From Anodontia alba (taxonomy: Eukaryota; Mollusca; Bivalvia; Lucinida; Lucinidae), in assembly GCA_964016985.1 (NCBI GenBank), contig OZ024825.1:38501557-38565556 (forward strand): 64,000 nt of DNA, written 5' to 3'. This document shows, piece after piece, positions 12,701-24,700 of the stretch; within the stretch, counting starts at the first letter, position 1, and each line of letters begins with the position of its first letter. Both the position numbers and the translations under genes were made by a program. The notes below the pieces were generated by a model, which worked only from the letters and a program-made list of their open reading frames with translations, had not been told where the DNA came from and made no database searches.

Positions 12701-15700
12701 AGAGGTCGGTAACATTCTTTCGTGGCGATTGATCATGAAATATTTTCTATGGTCATTCTCTCCCTTCCGCTGATTCAAGAAGGGCAGTTGTCAGTTTCTG
12801 GCGAATGAATGTGCATAATACTGGTTAACCACTTAGAGGACTAAGCCTGCCCAGTAAACGTGTGGTTAGGTAAACTGACCACGCTCGACATGACCCCATC
12901 GGGTTGACTGGGCCGTAAAACCTCAACACAAACAAACAAATTTTTAGCTCACCTTTGTTCCAGGTCAGCCTACGCAGTGGCTTGTTGTCAGTCATCCGTC
13001 TGTTGTTAACTTTTCACATTTTCAACAGCTCCTCCAGGATGGTAAGTCAGATTGAGCTGAAACTTGGTGGGAGGCATTGGGCTACATGGAGATTCAGAAT
13101 TGCTAAAATCTTTGCATTCTGATATCCAAGATGGCCACCATGACAACCATCTTGAAAATCTCCAAACCACCTCTGCTTCTGAACGCTAAGTCGGATTGAG
13201 CCCAAACTTGGTTGGAGGCATTGGGGCGACTTGGAGATTCAGAATTGCTAAAATCGTTCCCTTCAGATATCCCAGATGGCCATCATAGTGGCCATCTTGA
13301 AATTATTGAAACGGCATTTCCTCCTAAACCTTAAGTCAGATTGAGCTGAAACTTGATTGGGTATCTTATAAGCATTACTTATTGATACTTTTTACATTCA
13401 GTCAAATTTGCCTTTTTTATGTCGGCCTTAATGTTTAGCACTGTTGCTGAGTAACAGTGACACAATCCATCTAACATGGCATATGCTATCTCCCTAATAT
13501 GAACTCAAACACTGCTGTATAGTTTTATGACTGACCTATATTTCATGATCTAATGACTCAGTCATTATTTGCACCAGTCTAAGCATTTAACTCCATATCT
13601 GATTAACCATACGACCTGTAGTCATCAAATCTTGCATACACCTCCCTAACAGGAGCTAAAACACTGTGGTATTATTTATTGACATGACCTACGTACCACA
13701 GTCCAAAGACTTTCTCATTCTTTACAAGGCTTTTAGTGTGCGACTCATAATAATACTGACAGGCACTGGCATGTACCTTCATCGGAATTTTTTTCCTTAT
13801 TTCTTAGTGAAAACATGTTTACACACTCATTACAAGGGCCTATAAAGGCCTTTCTCTCGACAAGTACTGACAACATATATTATTGTGGAGAAATTAGAAA
13901 AATGTTTATCTGACAACTTATTTAGAGCTGCGATGGATAATGCTGAGATGTTAATTTGTTTGATACAACCATACTAGGAGTTTCCTCATCAAAAGAAAAA
14001 GTTCACATCTCTAGATAAGAGAGGTATCCAGATTAGTATTTTTCTTATTTCGCCACAAAAGCATATGCTGTGGCTATACATTAGAAGCATCTCACCAAGG
14101 CACTTCTAATGAATACCACAGTCTGTGTTTTCAAGTAAAAATAAGAAAGATATCAATACCTTTTGGGTGAAAAAAATATCTTCCCAAGAGCTGTGTCACA
14201 TCTTCTCAAGAACTGTGAAATTAGAGTTAACCCTTATCCTGCTGAATAATTTAATTAGCCACAACCATTTCTGACTATCAGCCAATCAGATTACATCATA
14301 ATATAATGTTTTCATTCAAATTCACAAACTGAATGATAAACAGTGTAGATCCTGATCAGATGGCTTCTTCAGAAACCATCTGATCTGGATCTACACGGTT
14401 TGCAAAGGTAGGGGTTATCATGAACAGCTGGATAAGGGTTAAACTTTCAGTACAACAGTATATGGCTAGGGAAACAGCATACTTGTTATTATAAGACACA
14501 TTAAGGAGTGTTCATTTTCTGTTTTCTAGGGGTGGCTTTGGTCTATGGCATCCTGTGATAATGTCCTGGCAACTGGATCCTGGGATACTTACGTTCGGCT
14601 TTGGAATATTGGAGAAAGTGATATACACTTCCTTTCACATATCAAGTAGGTATTTCTTTCTCGTATGGAGCCACAATCAGTTTTAATCTCTCACAGACAG
14701 AACTTAAAGTTTTAACCTATTGAACATGGCATCTGATCAGGATGTTTACAATGACATGTAATGTAGCAATTTGCAACAGCTGAAACTAACAGCCCATTAG
14801 CCCTTACAGTGAAAACAATAATCTTTACAAAATGCTTATCAACCCTTTTGACAGCCAATACACCATTCCCAGTTATACTATCCAATTTGTATTATCGGGA
14901 ATATCTTTGTCAGTTGGGAACTTATCAGTGAATTTTGTATTTAACTCTCTTATACCACTTCTTGGTGTGATTACAAAACAATATGGCTGAACAGTGAAAG
15001 CATTTTTATTTCTTTCATTTCCTTTACATACTTCTTCTACCCAGAACAAGAACAATATGAAAATCCTCATGCTTCTGTTGTTATCTTTTTTGAGAAATTT
15101 GTAACTTAAGAACTGTTCTTGCTTGCTCAAGAAATTCTTTTGCAATCTTTCAACAAACTTGTCAACAGGTCAGTGAAATTGAATAGTGTATTTGGAAATG
15201 ATGTAAATGGTTATCAACAAGATTCACAAGGGCTTTGTAAAGATGAATTGTGTTCTCAGTAACTTCTCACTGTAAAGTACATTCAGAATTGTAGGTTATA
15301 TTTTATTTATTTCTTTTTATTTATTTATTTTTTTTTCATTTTTTTTTTTTTTTTAAGAAAACAAGGCTCAACATTTCATGTGAACTGTCTGCTAGGGACT
15401 AAGCAGACAGTTCATATCTATTGGCAAGCCTTATTTTCTGAAAATAAAAACAGAATTTTGTCTGACTGGCTCTTAAGAGCAAATAAGCTAATGGACTTTC
15501 CTGAATTGCATAGTGGGAGAGTCCACTGAAAATCTCTGGGCATTAACCCATTGTAGTCGGGAGACCCCTAAAAGGGTAATTAGTAAATAGTGCAAACCAA
15601 GATCAGACACTGCAGAATGTGCCATCTGATCAGGGTCTCCACTGTTTGCAAATAGTTCAATAATTTTTCTCTAGGAATATCAAAATCACTTATTCAGACA

Positions 15701-18700
15701 TACCAAATCTTCCAGTATATAATGTGGGGGAGTTCATTCAGTCTACAATTGGTTAATAGGGTGATGCATTCACCATAGTTATTATGTCCCCCCACCCTCC
15801 CCCTACCGAAGGGTGTGGGCTCTGGGGGGACATAGCCAGCCTCGGTGGCTCAGTTGGATTTGCCGTCCGACTGGAGACCAGGAGGTCACGGGTTCAACCC
15901 CCGCTGAGGTCGGCAACATTCTTTCCTGAAGATTGATCGTGAAATATTTTCTATGGTCATTCTCTCCCTTCAGCTGATTCAAGAAGGGCAGTTGTCAGTT
16001 TCTGGCGAAAGAATGTGCACAATACTGGTTAACCGCTTAGAGGACTAAGCCTGCCCAGTAAACATGTGGCTAGGTAAACTGACTGCACTCAACATGACCC
16101 CATCGGGTTGACTGGACCATAAAACCTCAACACAAATCTGGGGGGACATTGTTTTTGGGACGGATCAAGTTGGCGTTGGCGTCGTCTTCAGCGTAAAACT
16201 TCTTGTCTGCTCTGTAACTTGGCTATCCCAGTGATTTTTTTACAATTTAGCCTTTATGGGTCCTGGGACTCGCTAGGTCCAGAATTCATGCATCCCAAAC
16301 TCAAACTATGCATCCAGCCTAGGACTCGTGGTGAAATATTTTGTTGCGTCCTAGACTTTTCATTTAAACTTGTGTAACAGTGTTTTATAATTACTTTCTT
16401 AGTATTTTAATTGAATGTGCAATAAAAGTAAATAGTGGTGACTGAGTTGCTTTAATTCTTTCCAGAAAACTTCCTGAGAAATATGAAACTATAGTACCAC
16501 TGTCTATTAAAACTGAAGTGTTAAGAACATGTTTTCACCTACAGGTTATGAAAATGTTTTCATAAAACTTCAGTTTTTGTGACAGATGATGAAATACCTG
16601 TGATACATAATTAAGGACGGACATTTTTTCTGTTTTGACTAGACCGTAATACAAAGCAGAGACTTTTTTTGTCTGTTGCTTTGTGGGTTCAGTTTGGAAC
16701 TGGGGGTTTTCGTTACCGAGATCGCTATCATCGGCCACAGACATTGTTGTCCGTGTCAGTCTGATCTGCTGACCTGGCAGACCGAACAACGTTTGCTGTA
16801 AGGGGTCTGGTTTTATTATCTTTTTAGGGTGCATCTTTTTCTTCTTTCAAAAAAACAAAACAAAACAAAAAACGATCGCTGTTTCCTGTTGACAATTGCA
16901 AGGTCAAACGGTGTTACGATAAAAGTTCTCAACAGACTAAAAACCAATACTTTAGTGTCCGCTACGGTTTCCTCCGGTACTGGACAACTTGCTATTGATT
17001 ATTTGACTGTATAAGTAAAATCGGTGTACCGTAGAGATACGACGCCTTTCAGTATTGGCTTTTACCAAATACTGTACTGAAACACCGCTTGCGCATTCGC
17101 TTTTTTCGAAAATGAAAGTAGATTTCAAGAAGCAAAACGTACGTACATTCGAGAATTTTATGAGTCCACGGGACTCACCGAGGCCAATTTTTTGCGTCCT
17201 CTGGCGAAATTATGCGTACAGGACGCAGGACGCACGCCTAAAAAAATCACTGCTATCCTTGGGAAGATTTTGATGATACTTGGCAGGACAAGACGACATG
17301 TTATGTACAAGAATGACAACTCTAGCTTTCTTACTGTTGGAGTTATTTCCCTTTGTTTTGTTTGAAATAGATTTGGTGTCCGCACTGTAACTCGAATGCC
17401 CTTCAGAATATTTTGATGGTACTTGGTAGAAATGGAGACCAGGACGAGACGATGTGTCGCATACAAGAATGACAACTCTGCCTTTCTTACTTTTTGCATT
17501 ATCTCCCTTTGTTATATTTGACTGATTATGCATTGATTTCGTGTCCGCTCTGTAAGTCAAATACCCTTTGGAATATTTTTAGGATACTTGGTAGAAATAA
17601 AGAACAGGATTAGACAACATGTTGTGTACAAGAATGACAACTCTGCTTTCTTACTCCCTTTGTTTTGTTTGAAATAGATTTCATGTCTGCTCTGTAATTC
17701 GAATAGCCTTTGGAATATTTTGATGGTACATGGTAGAAATGTAGAACAGGACTAGACAACATGTCGCAAACAAGAATGACAACTCTGCCTTTCTTACTTT
17801 TGGGGTTATCTCCCTTTGTTATATTTGACAGTGATTATGCATGGATTTTCGTGTCCACTCTGTAAATTGAATATCCTTTGGAATATTTTTATGATACTTG
17901 GTAGAAATGTAGGACAGGACAAAACAACGTGTCTCATACAAGAATGACAGCCCTGGGTTTCTTACTTTTGGAGTTACCTCCCTTTGTTTTGTTTTTGAAA
18001 CTGATTTCGTGTCTGCTCTGTAACTCAAAAACCTTTGGAATACTTTGATGGTATTTGATAGAAATGTAGAATAGGATGAGATGATGTCAGTACAAGAATG
18101 ATAACTTGGGTGCAAGAATGACTTTTCTGGCTTTCTTTCTTTTGGACTTATCTTCCCTTCTTGTGTTTAAATTTGATTTTGTGTCCACTCACAATATTTT
18201 GAAGATACTTGGTAGAAATGTAGAACAGGACAAATGACGTGTCACCTACAAGAATAACTCTGGCAGGGTTAGGAGGTGGGACATTTGTTTTTTTTTTCTC
18301 TAAAAAACCTTTTCTAGTTATAAATATGTGTGCACTTTACCTCCTTACTGTCTTTATCCCAAATTTTTAATAATTCCATTGCTACCTGCTAATATGTCTA
18401 AAATGTTGTGACATAATAGCAAACAGTATAGACCATGATGAAACTGCAGTTTGATCATAGTCTACATTGTTTACACAGGCTTATCTTTATGAATATTGAG
18501 GATAAATATGGTATCTTTAGATACATTTGCCTTTGAATTTGTCTCCCTGATAATGAAATAGCAGGAAAAAATATGCTTGTCAGTTGAAAATAACTATTTA
18601 TATCAAAGAAACTTCGTGCATTGTGCAAAATTAACTGAATTTGCTTTTTAATTCTTTCACAGACTTTCAGCTCAGCCCTACTTTTCCTACTATTCCTACT

Positions 18701-21700
18701 TTTTCCTACTGTTTGGATCTTCTCCCTAATTAGCCCTACTTTTTAAAAATGCTCTTCTATCCCTACTTTTTGTTTAAAAATGCCTAAAGAGATCAAAATT
18801 GCATTATTTTTCTTTGCTTGCTTCTCTTGCTCAGTAGAAAAATAATATCAAGCTTTTTTGAGTGGTAGAGTTGCAAACTTCATATAATAATATTTTGCTT
18901 CAGTCTTTTATCCTTATAGGAACATTTATGTTGGCATTTCCTTTCCATTGTAATGTAATTTTGTTGTTCAGAGATAATACTGTTCACATATTGCATCCTT
19001 TTTTCTGAGATTGAAGACTGCTGAACATCCCTACTATCCCTACTTTTCATGACTAAAATTCCTACTTTTGCCCTAGTTTTTCCAAATGTTCAGCCCTCTT
19101 TTAACCCTACATTTTCACATAAGGGCAGTTGAAAGCCTGCTTTCAGTTTGATTCTAAATTTACTCTTAAGTATTCAGACTGACAGGCCTAAGCAAACAGT
19201 GTAGACCAAGATCAGATGCCGTCTGATCAGGGTCAACACTGTACCACTCAGCCAGCAATTTTAGACATACCAAAAAGTAGTCAAATGTACTTAATTCAGA
19301 AACAGACTTTAAAGCTTAGTACTCTGGGTAAAATTTTCAGCAGATGACATTGACATTTTGAAATCATCAATTTATCGTCCGCTGAATTTACCCAGAGTGG
19401 TGAAGGTTAAGAAAAAGAGAGTGTGCTGTCCACCTTTAGACATAATTTGTTTTTGCTGATTCCAGGTGTAAGTCGGCATTACTTGATTTATATTTTGAGC
19501 CCGGCTTCATAGCAGCTGGAGGATTTGATAAAAGGTTATACATGATGGATCCTCGTGCACCAAATGACATCACAATCAAGCGCTATCATACCCAGCCAAT
19601 TCTGAGTATAGCAGCAGATGACAAATATGTAATTACAGGAAGTGAGGATAAGGTGATATCGGTTTATGACAGAGTTGCTGGAAAAAATTATAAAAAGATT
19701 GAGGTATTTTCATATTTGATAATGAATTGTTCATAATTAACATAGGAAATGCACACTCAATGACAGATCTAGAAATTTTTATCACTCTCAAGTAATATGT
19801 AAATGACTTAATCAGTCCCTGTCACTTGTTGCACTTCAAAATAATTTAAAATACTCTTACATGTTAAAACAACATACAGCAAAAAAAAAAAATGGATGTT
19901 AAACCCCTGATAGACATAAATATATATATATATGTCAGAAATCTATTGCGTTCTTAATATTACAGAAACTATATAGATGCTGTCATGCTGTGTAAAACAG
20001 GGATTAAAGAGACATTTTTTTTCTTCCTTTTTCACCTTTTTACTTTTTCCTCTGAATATACTTTTTTTTCTGTTGTCTGATGGTGGGTTGTTTATTCTGT
20101 TTGTTATTCAATGAATGTCTATGGCTTCATGTAGACTCACAATCAGGGTGACATTGATGGAGCGGTTACTTTCTCATCTAAGTACTGTTAACTCCCTTTA
20201 TCTCAAACCGGATTTAAATATGTACAGTACAGTACACTTAATAACAACATACCAGGGAACCAAAGAAACAAAAAATCACTCCATGAGTGTCTCTTATGGG
20301 TACCCACAATGTATGTTTTCATGGAAAAATTAGAAAAATATTATGTGGCTACCCCCCTATTATCTGGAGCTATAGTGGTGAGGTATATATTCCTGTGATA
20401 CATCCCGGATTAATTTTCAAACTGTTATATGGTAACATAGCTTTTTTCAACCAAAATATACTGATATTTCTTATTGATTTCTAATGAGTACCCAGTACCC
20501 ACAAAGTATGTTTTGTGGAGAAATAAGAAAAATATCATGTGGATACCTCCTCTTATCTTGAGCTATGGTGGTAAGGTATTTTTTCCTGTGATGCATCCTA
20601 TGATACATTATGGATTTATTTTCAGATGGATGCTTTTGTAATGGATCTGAGCTATGGGGATGGTCAGCTGTGGTCGGGTGACAAGGAAGGTAAACTACAC
20701 CTGATAGATGCTAGAGATGGTCTCTTTGATGAAACTAACATACATGTAAGTAATAAACTTGAAAAGTGGTAATGGACCTTTGATCAGACCATGTTTGTAC
20801 TACATAGCCTAGTTTCAGATACAGGAACTCTTGACCATACCTGTCCTAAATTTTGACTACCTCGTAATGTATAAAAAATCTGTTGGATAGATTGAAAACA
20901 GTATAGACCCAGATCAGATGCTGCATTCAGCAGCATCTGATCAAGATCTATACTGTCTGCTCAAGCCTGTCTGTCAGAATGGTTAGGCTGAATATGATAT
21001 CTTAATTAGTAACTTAAAGAAAGTTTTGACAACCTGATGACATCTAAAATGTACTGGCTGAATGGCAAACAGCGCTGACCCTGCTCAGACTGCTCTTAGA
21101 GTAGTTTGATCAGAATCTACACTGTTTGCTTGCTGATTTGCTGTTTGAATTCTTAGGGTAAATAGAGTATTATGTTATAGCTAAGGCCAAGATTAGTCTT
21201 TCATGGAGATTGATCATTAAATATTTTCTGCAGTCATTCTCTCACTTCCGCTGATTCAAGAAGGGCAGTTGTCAGTTTCTGGTGAAAGAATGTGCACAAG
21301 TACTGGTTAACTGCTTAGTGGACTAAGCCTGCCCATGAAGTAAACAGACTGCACTCGACATGACCCTAATGGGTTGACTGGGTAGTAAAACCTCAACACA
21401 AACAAGCAAACAGTTGCGAGGCTGTTAGAATGTGTACCCATATATATTTTATGAATACGTCTGTGTAAATAAATATCTAAATGAAGGACCAAAATAAAAA
21501 TAAATTTGTTTTTTACTCAACATGAATAAATTTACTGAAAAATAGATCTCAGGTAGAAAGATCCACTTTGGACAATTTCTTAATGCAGAATCCACACAGA
21601 CCTATTACACTAATATTGTCTGAAAGTTCAGAACACCGACTTTTCTGACCAAATAGCATATGCAAACAGTGCAGACCCTGATCAGACTGCTCCTGGGAGC

Positions 21701-24700
21701 AGTCTGATAAGGGTCTACACTGTTTGCCATTCCTACAGATTATTTTGTGAAACAAACACTAAATGGTATAAACTTTTTAGGTAAAAAAATCCTGTATGAA
21801 ATAAAGTGTTAGAAATTTTAGGACATTTAATGTTCAAAGGTAATTATTAGTATTTTTTTTTCTCACTTCCACACACATTTATTCGAAGGTAATTATTTGA
21901 AAGCATGGTCTTTTGTTACAGACTGTAGATGTAGGCCACACTGGTAGATTGACAGGTGTAGTACACACAGATGGTGGGATATTCACATGCTCTACAGATA
22001 ATTCTGTGAAAGTAGTGGACCCAGTATTGGAGCCTTCCATCATAGCACAACTTAATGTGCACGCAGCACCTGTAGCAAGGGTAAGTGCAAGGATATTAAT
22101 GTTACACATACCGTCAGATAACATGATAATGCAGATGATAAGTTCTGATAATTTATGTACAGTAAATGTCCTAAAATTCAAACACTAAAGCGTCTGACAA
22201 AATGACATATACAAACAGTGTAGACCCTGAAGGAGCAGTCTGATCAGGGTCTAAACTGTTTGCCATTCCACTAAATATTTAAGGAAACTGCTGCATAAAA
22301 AGCAAAATTTAAGCCAAAAGAGTATGGAATAAAGTGTTCGAAATTTTAGGAAATTTACCATAATTTTTGTATCAGAACATATTTTATGGGACAGTAATGC
22401 TTGGAGATAATATTGCTGATATGCACAAAAACATATATTGTGGGTACTCATTAGAAGTGCCTCAGCAAGGCACTTCTAATGTGTACCCACATGTTTTCAT
22501 GGAAGAATAAGAAAGATATGTGGATACCCTTCTTATTTAGAACTATGGAGAAAGATCAATGAGATGATAGTGTACATTATTTGGATAATTTAGTCAGATC
22601 ATTGTTTTCAAATGCGATAGTATTGTATATTCTTTTATCATATGATGACGCTGTTATTCAGTGGCATAACATCATTACATAAAATCATATGACCGCACAT
22701 TACATAACGCTTTAGAGGGAACAAATAACACCATGACGACATCCATGTCAACCGTGCATTTTCTGTTGAACAATTGTCAACTGTAAAGGTGATAAACTCC
22801 AACTTGAAATGGTCATATGATAAAACGGAATCTTACACTAGTACATGTAGTCATTTCATATGAAATTTATGAAACTCATGAAAGGTTCATTACATAAACT
22901 TCACATGAATTGACCACTTGTGTAATAGCCTCTGTGTTACCCTACTTTCTGACTGCTGATCAGATGTCAGGAGTACGAACCTCAGCTCGGCCACGTAGCT
23001 TTCATGGAGATTGATCATGTGCATAAATACTTGTTAATGGCTTAGAGGACTAAGCCAGCCCAGGAACAGTGTGAGTAGGTTAACTGACTGCACTTGACAT
23101 GACCCTAATGGGTGGACAACTGTCCTTTCGACATCTCTTGGAAAGACGTTTTTTGCTTGGCGTTTTATCTTAAATGAAACTATTTTGTTCTGATAGACCG
23201 TATCTTATCAGAAACCATTTGTCTTTTCTGTTTCTGTGTTTTGTTCTCAAATATGTACCCTAAAATTAAATTTATCGCCAAAAATTGGTCTGACCTATGC
23301 AATTTCTATAGTAAAGTAATTTTTTTGCATTTGTGTCTGAGAAAATATTTTTTACTTTTCTTTGTTGAATTTGAATTAGTGATGTTTCACAACAATATTG
23401 TGAAAATTTCAGAAAAATTGAACAAGCAGAACTTGTTGAAAATTTGCCTCCCAGTTACCTACCATACAAATTTCTGCATAATTTGCATTCATTTTTACTA
23501 TGGGAAAAATTGAAAATGTTTGATTTTTTAAAAATCATTGACTAGAATAAAACCTTTTTTGCATAGGTAGTTACGACAAATAGTCTTGCATTAAATCATG
23601 ACAAAAGTTAGCAAATTTACTTCTTCTGTGTAAAGCGCCAAGCAAAAAACTACTTTTTGAAAGATGTAGAAAGCACAGTAGGCTATAAAGCCTCAACTTA
23701 AACAAATAATCCTTATGTTCAAAAAACCTCATGTTACTAATTTCTATTCAGATGCCTTTTAGTAAGCTTTAAGAGTGTTTTGGAAAATTCTTACGGTATT
23801 ATAATATTTATTATTAATTCATATAAGAAATTTATACTTTTGGCATTTCTGGTGCAAGAATAAGTAAAATAAAAAAAAAAAGACATTTTTAACAGTGAAC
23901 AGTGATACATTGATAATATCAGTGTTGTAAAAGCTGTAATCCATGAGAAAAGAGCAACAACTAGCCGAAAATTTCAAGGTTTCAGAAATTCAGCATAGGC
24001 CCAGATAAAGGGGTATCATAAATATTTTGCTTATTTTCTTTGAAAACATATCTTGTGGGTAGTGTTTAGAAGTGCTTAACCAAGACACTTCTACTGAGTA
24101 TCTGCAGCATATGTTTTTGTTGAGAAATAAGAAAATTATCAATACTTTTTGAAGGAAAAAAACCCTCTTATCTGGTATGTTTCAATTATCACATTATGAT
24201 CACATAGAAAGATACAGTTGCGTCTTGTTATCTCAGTTTTTTTGATATCTGAAACTACGTCTTAAGTCAAACAAAATTATGGTAAATGTCCTAAAATTTC
24301 GAACACTTTCCATACTTTTTTGGCCTAAATTTTGCTTTTTATGCATTGTTTCTTAAAATACTTAGTGAAATAGCAAACAGTGTAGACCCAGATCCGACTG
24401 CTCCTAAAGGAGCAGTCGGATCTGGGTCTGCGCTGTGTGCATATGCCAGTTTGTCCGAAACATTTTTGTAAGAAATTTTAGGACATTTACCATAAAGGGC
24501 AGTATTGGTTTGGTTTGCTATATGTTCCTTACATTATAGCTCCTTTTATCGCAAACTACTGCTGTCTCAAACCAGAAATTCTGGTTCCTTGGAATTTGAG
24601 ATAACGAGCGTTGACTGTAATTGCTTGAACATTATTGCAACAAAGTGAAAAAGTACATTGTAGATAATGTTATAAAAGACAACACAAATTTCCTGAAGTG

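Larger units (their letters stand above)
15781..18281 (+). repeat. Composite tandem-repeat element bounded by ATGTCCCC / GGGACAT
   Basis: The left part (ATGTCCCCCCACC, then GGGGGGACATTG) and the right part (GGTGGGACATTTG) bracket about six units of about 160 bp at 17259-18262. Units contain TACTTGGTAGAAATG, ACAAGAATGACAACTCTG and ATCTCCCTTTGTT. It is interrupted by a SINE at 15834-16136 and the hAT-like element at 16229-17252. Confidence 0.65.

Noticed and set aside
12632..12720. tRNA gene (A box and B box present)
   Set aside because: The tRNA-like head is fused to a conserved SINE body and tail, is flanked by target duplications and recurs at five loci. It does not fold as a complete tRNA with an obvious anticodon loop.
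16829..17014. Plus-strand 61-codon ORF
   Set aside because: It is a short frame antisense to and overlapping the hAT-like element, with a poly-Lys/Asn low-complexity start.
20115..20484. Two plus-strand ORFs in the FBXW9 intron
   Set aside because: They overlap MITE arms and contain repeat-derived peptides; no splice sites or WD40 motifs support them.
23241..23513. 90-codon ORF in FBXW9 intron
   Set aside because: It lies inside the TIR element, is rich in Phe/Ile/Lys as expected from AT-rich DNA, and has no recognised domain.
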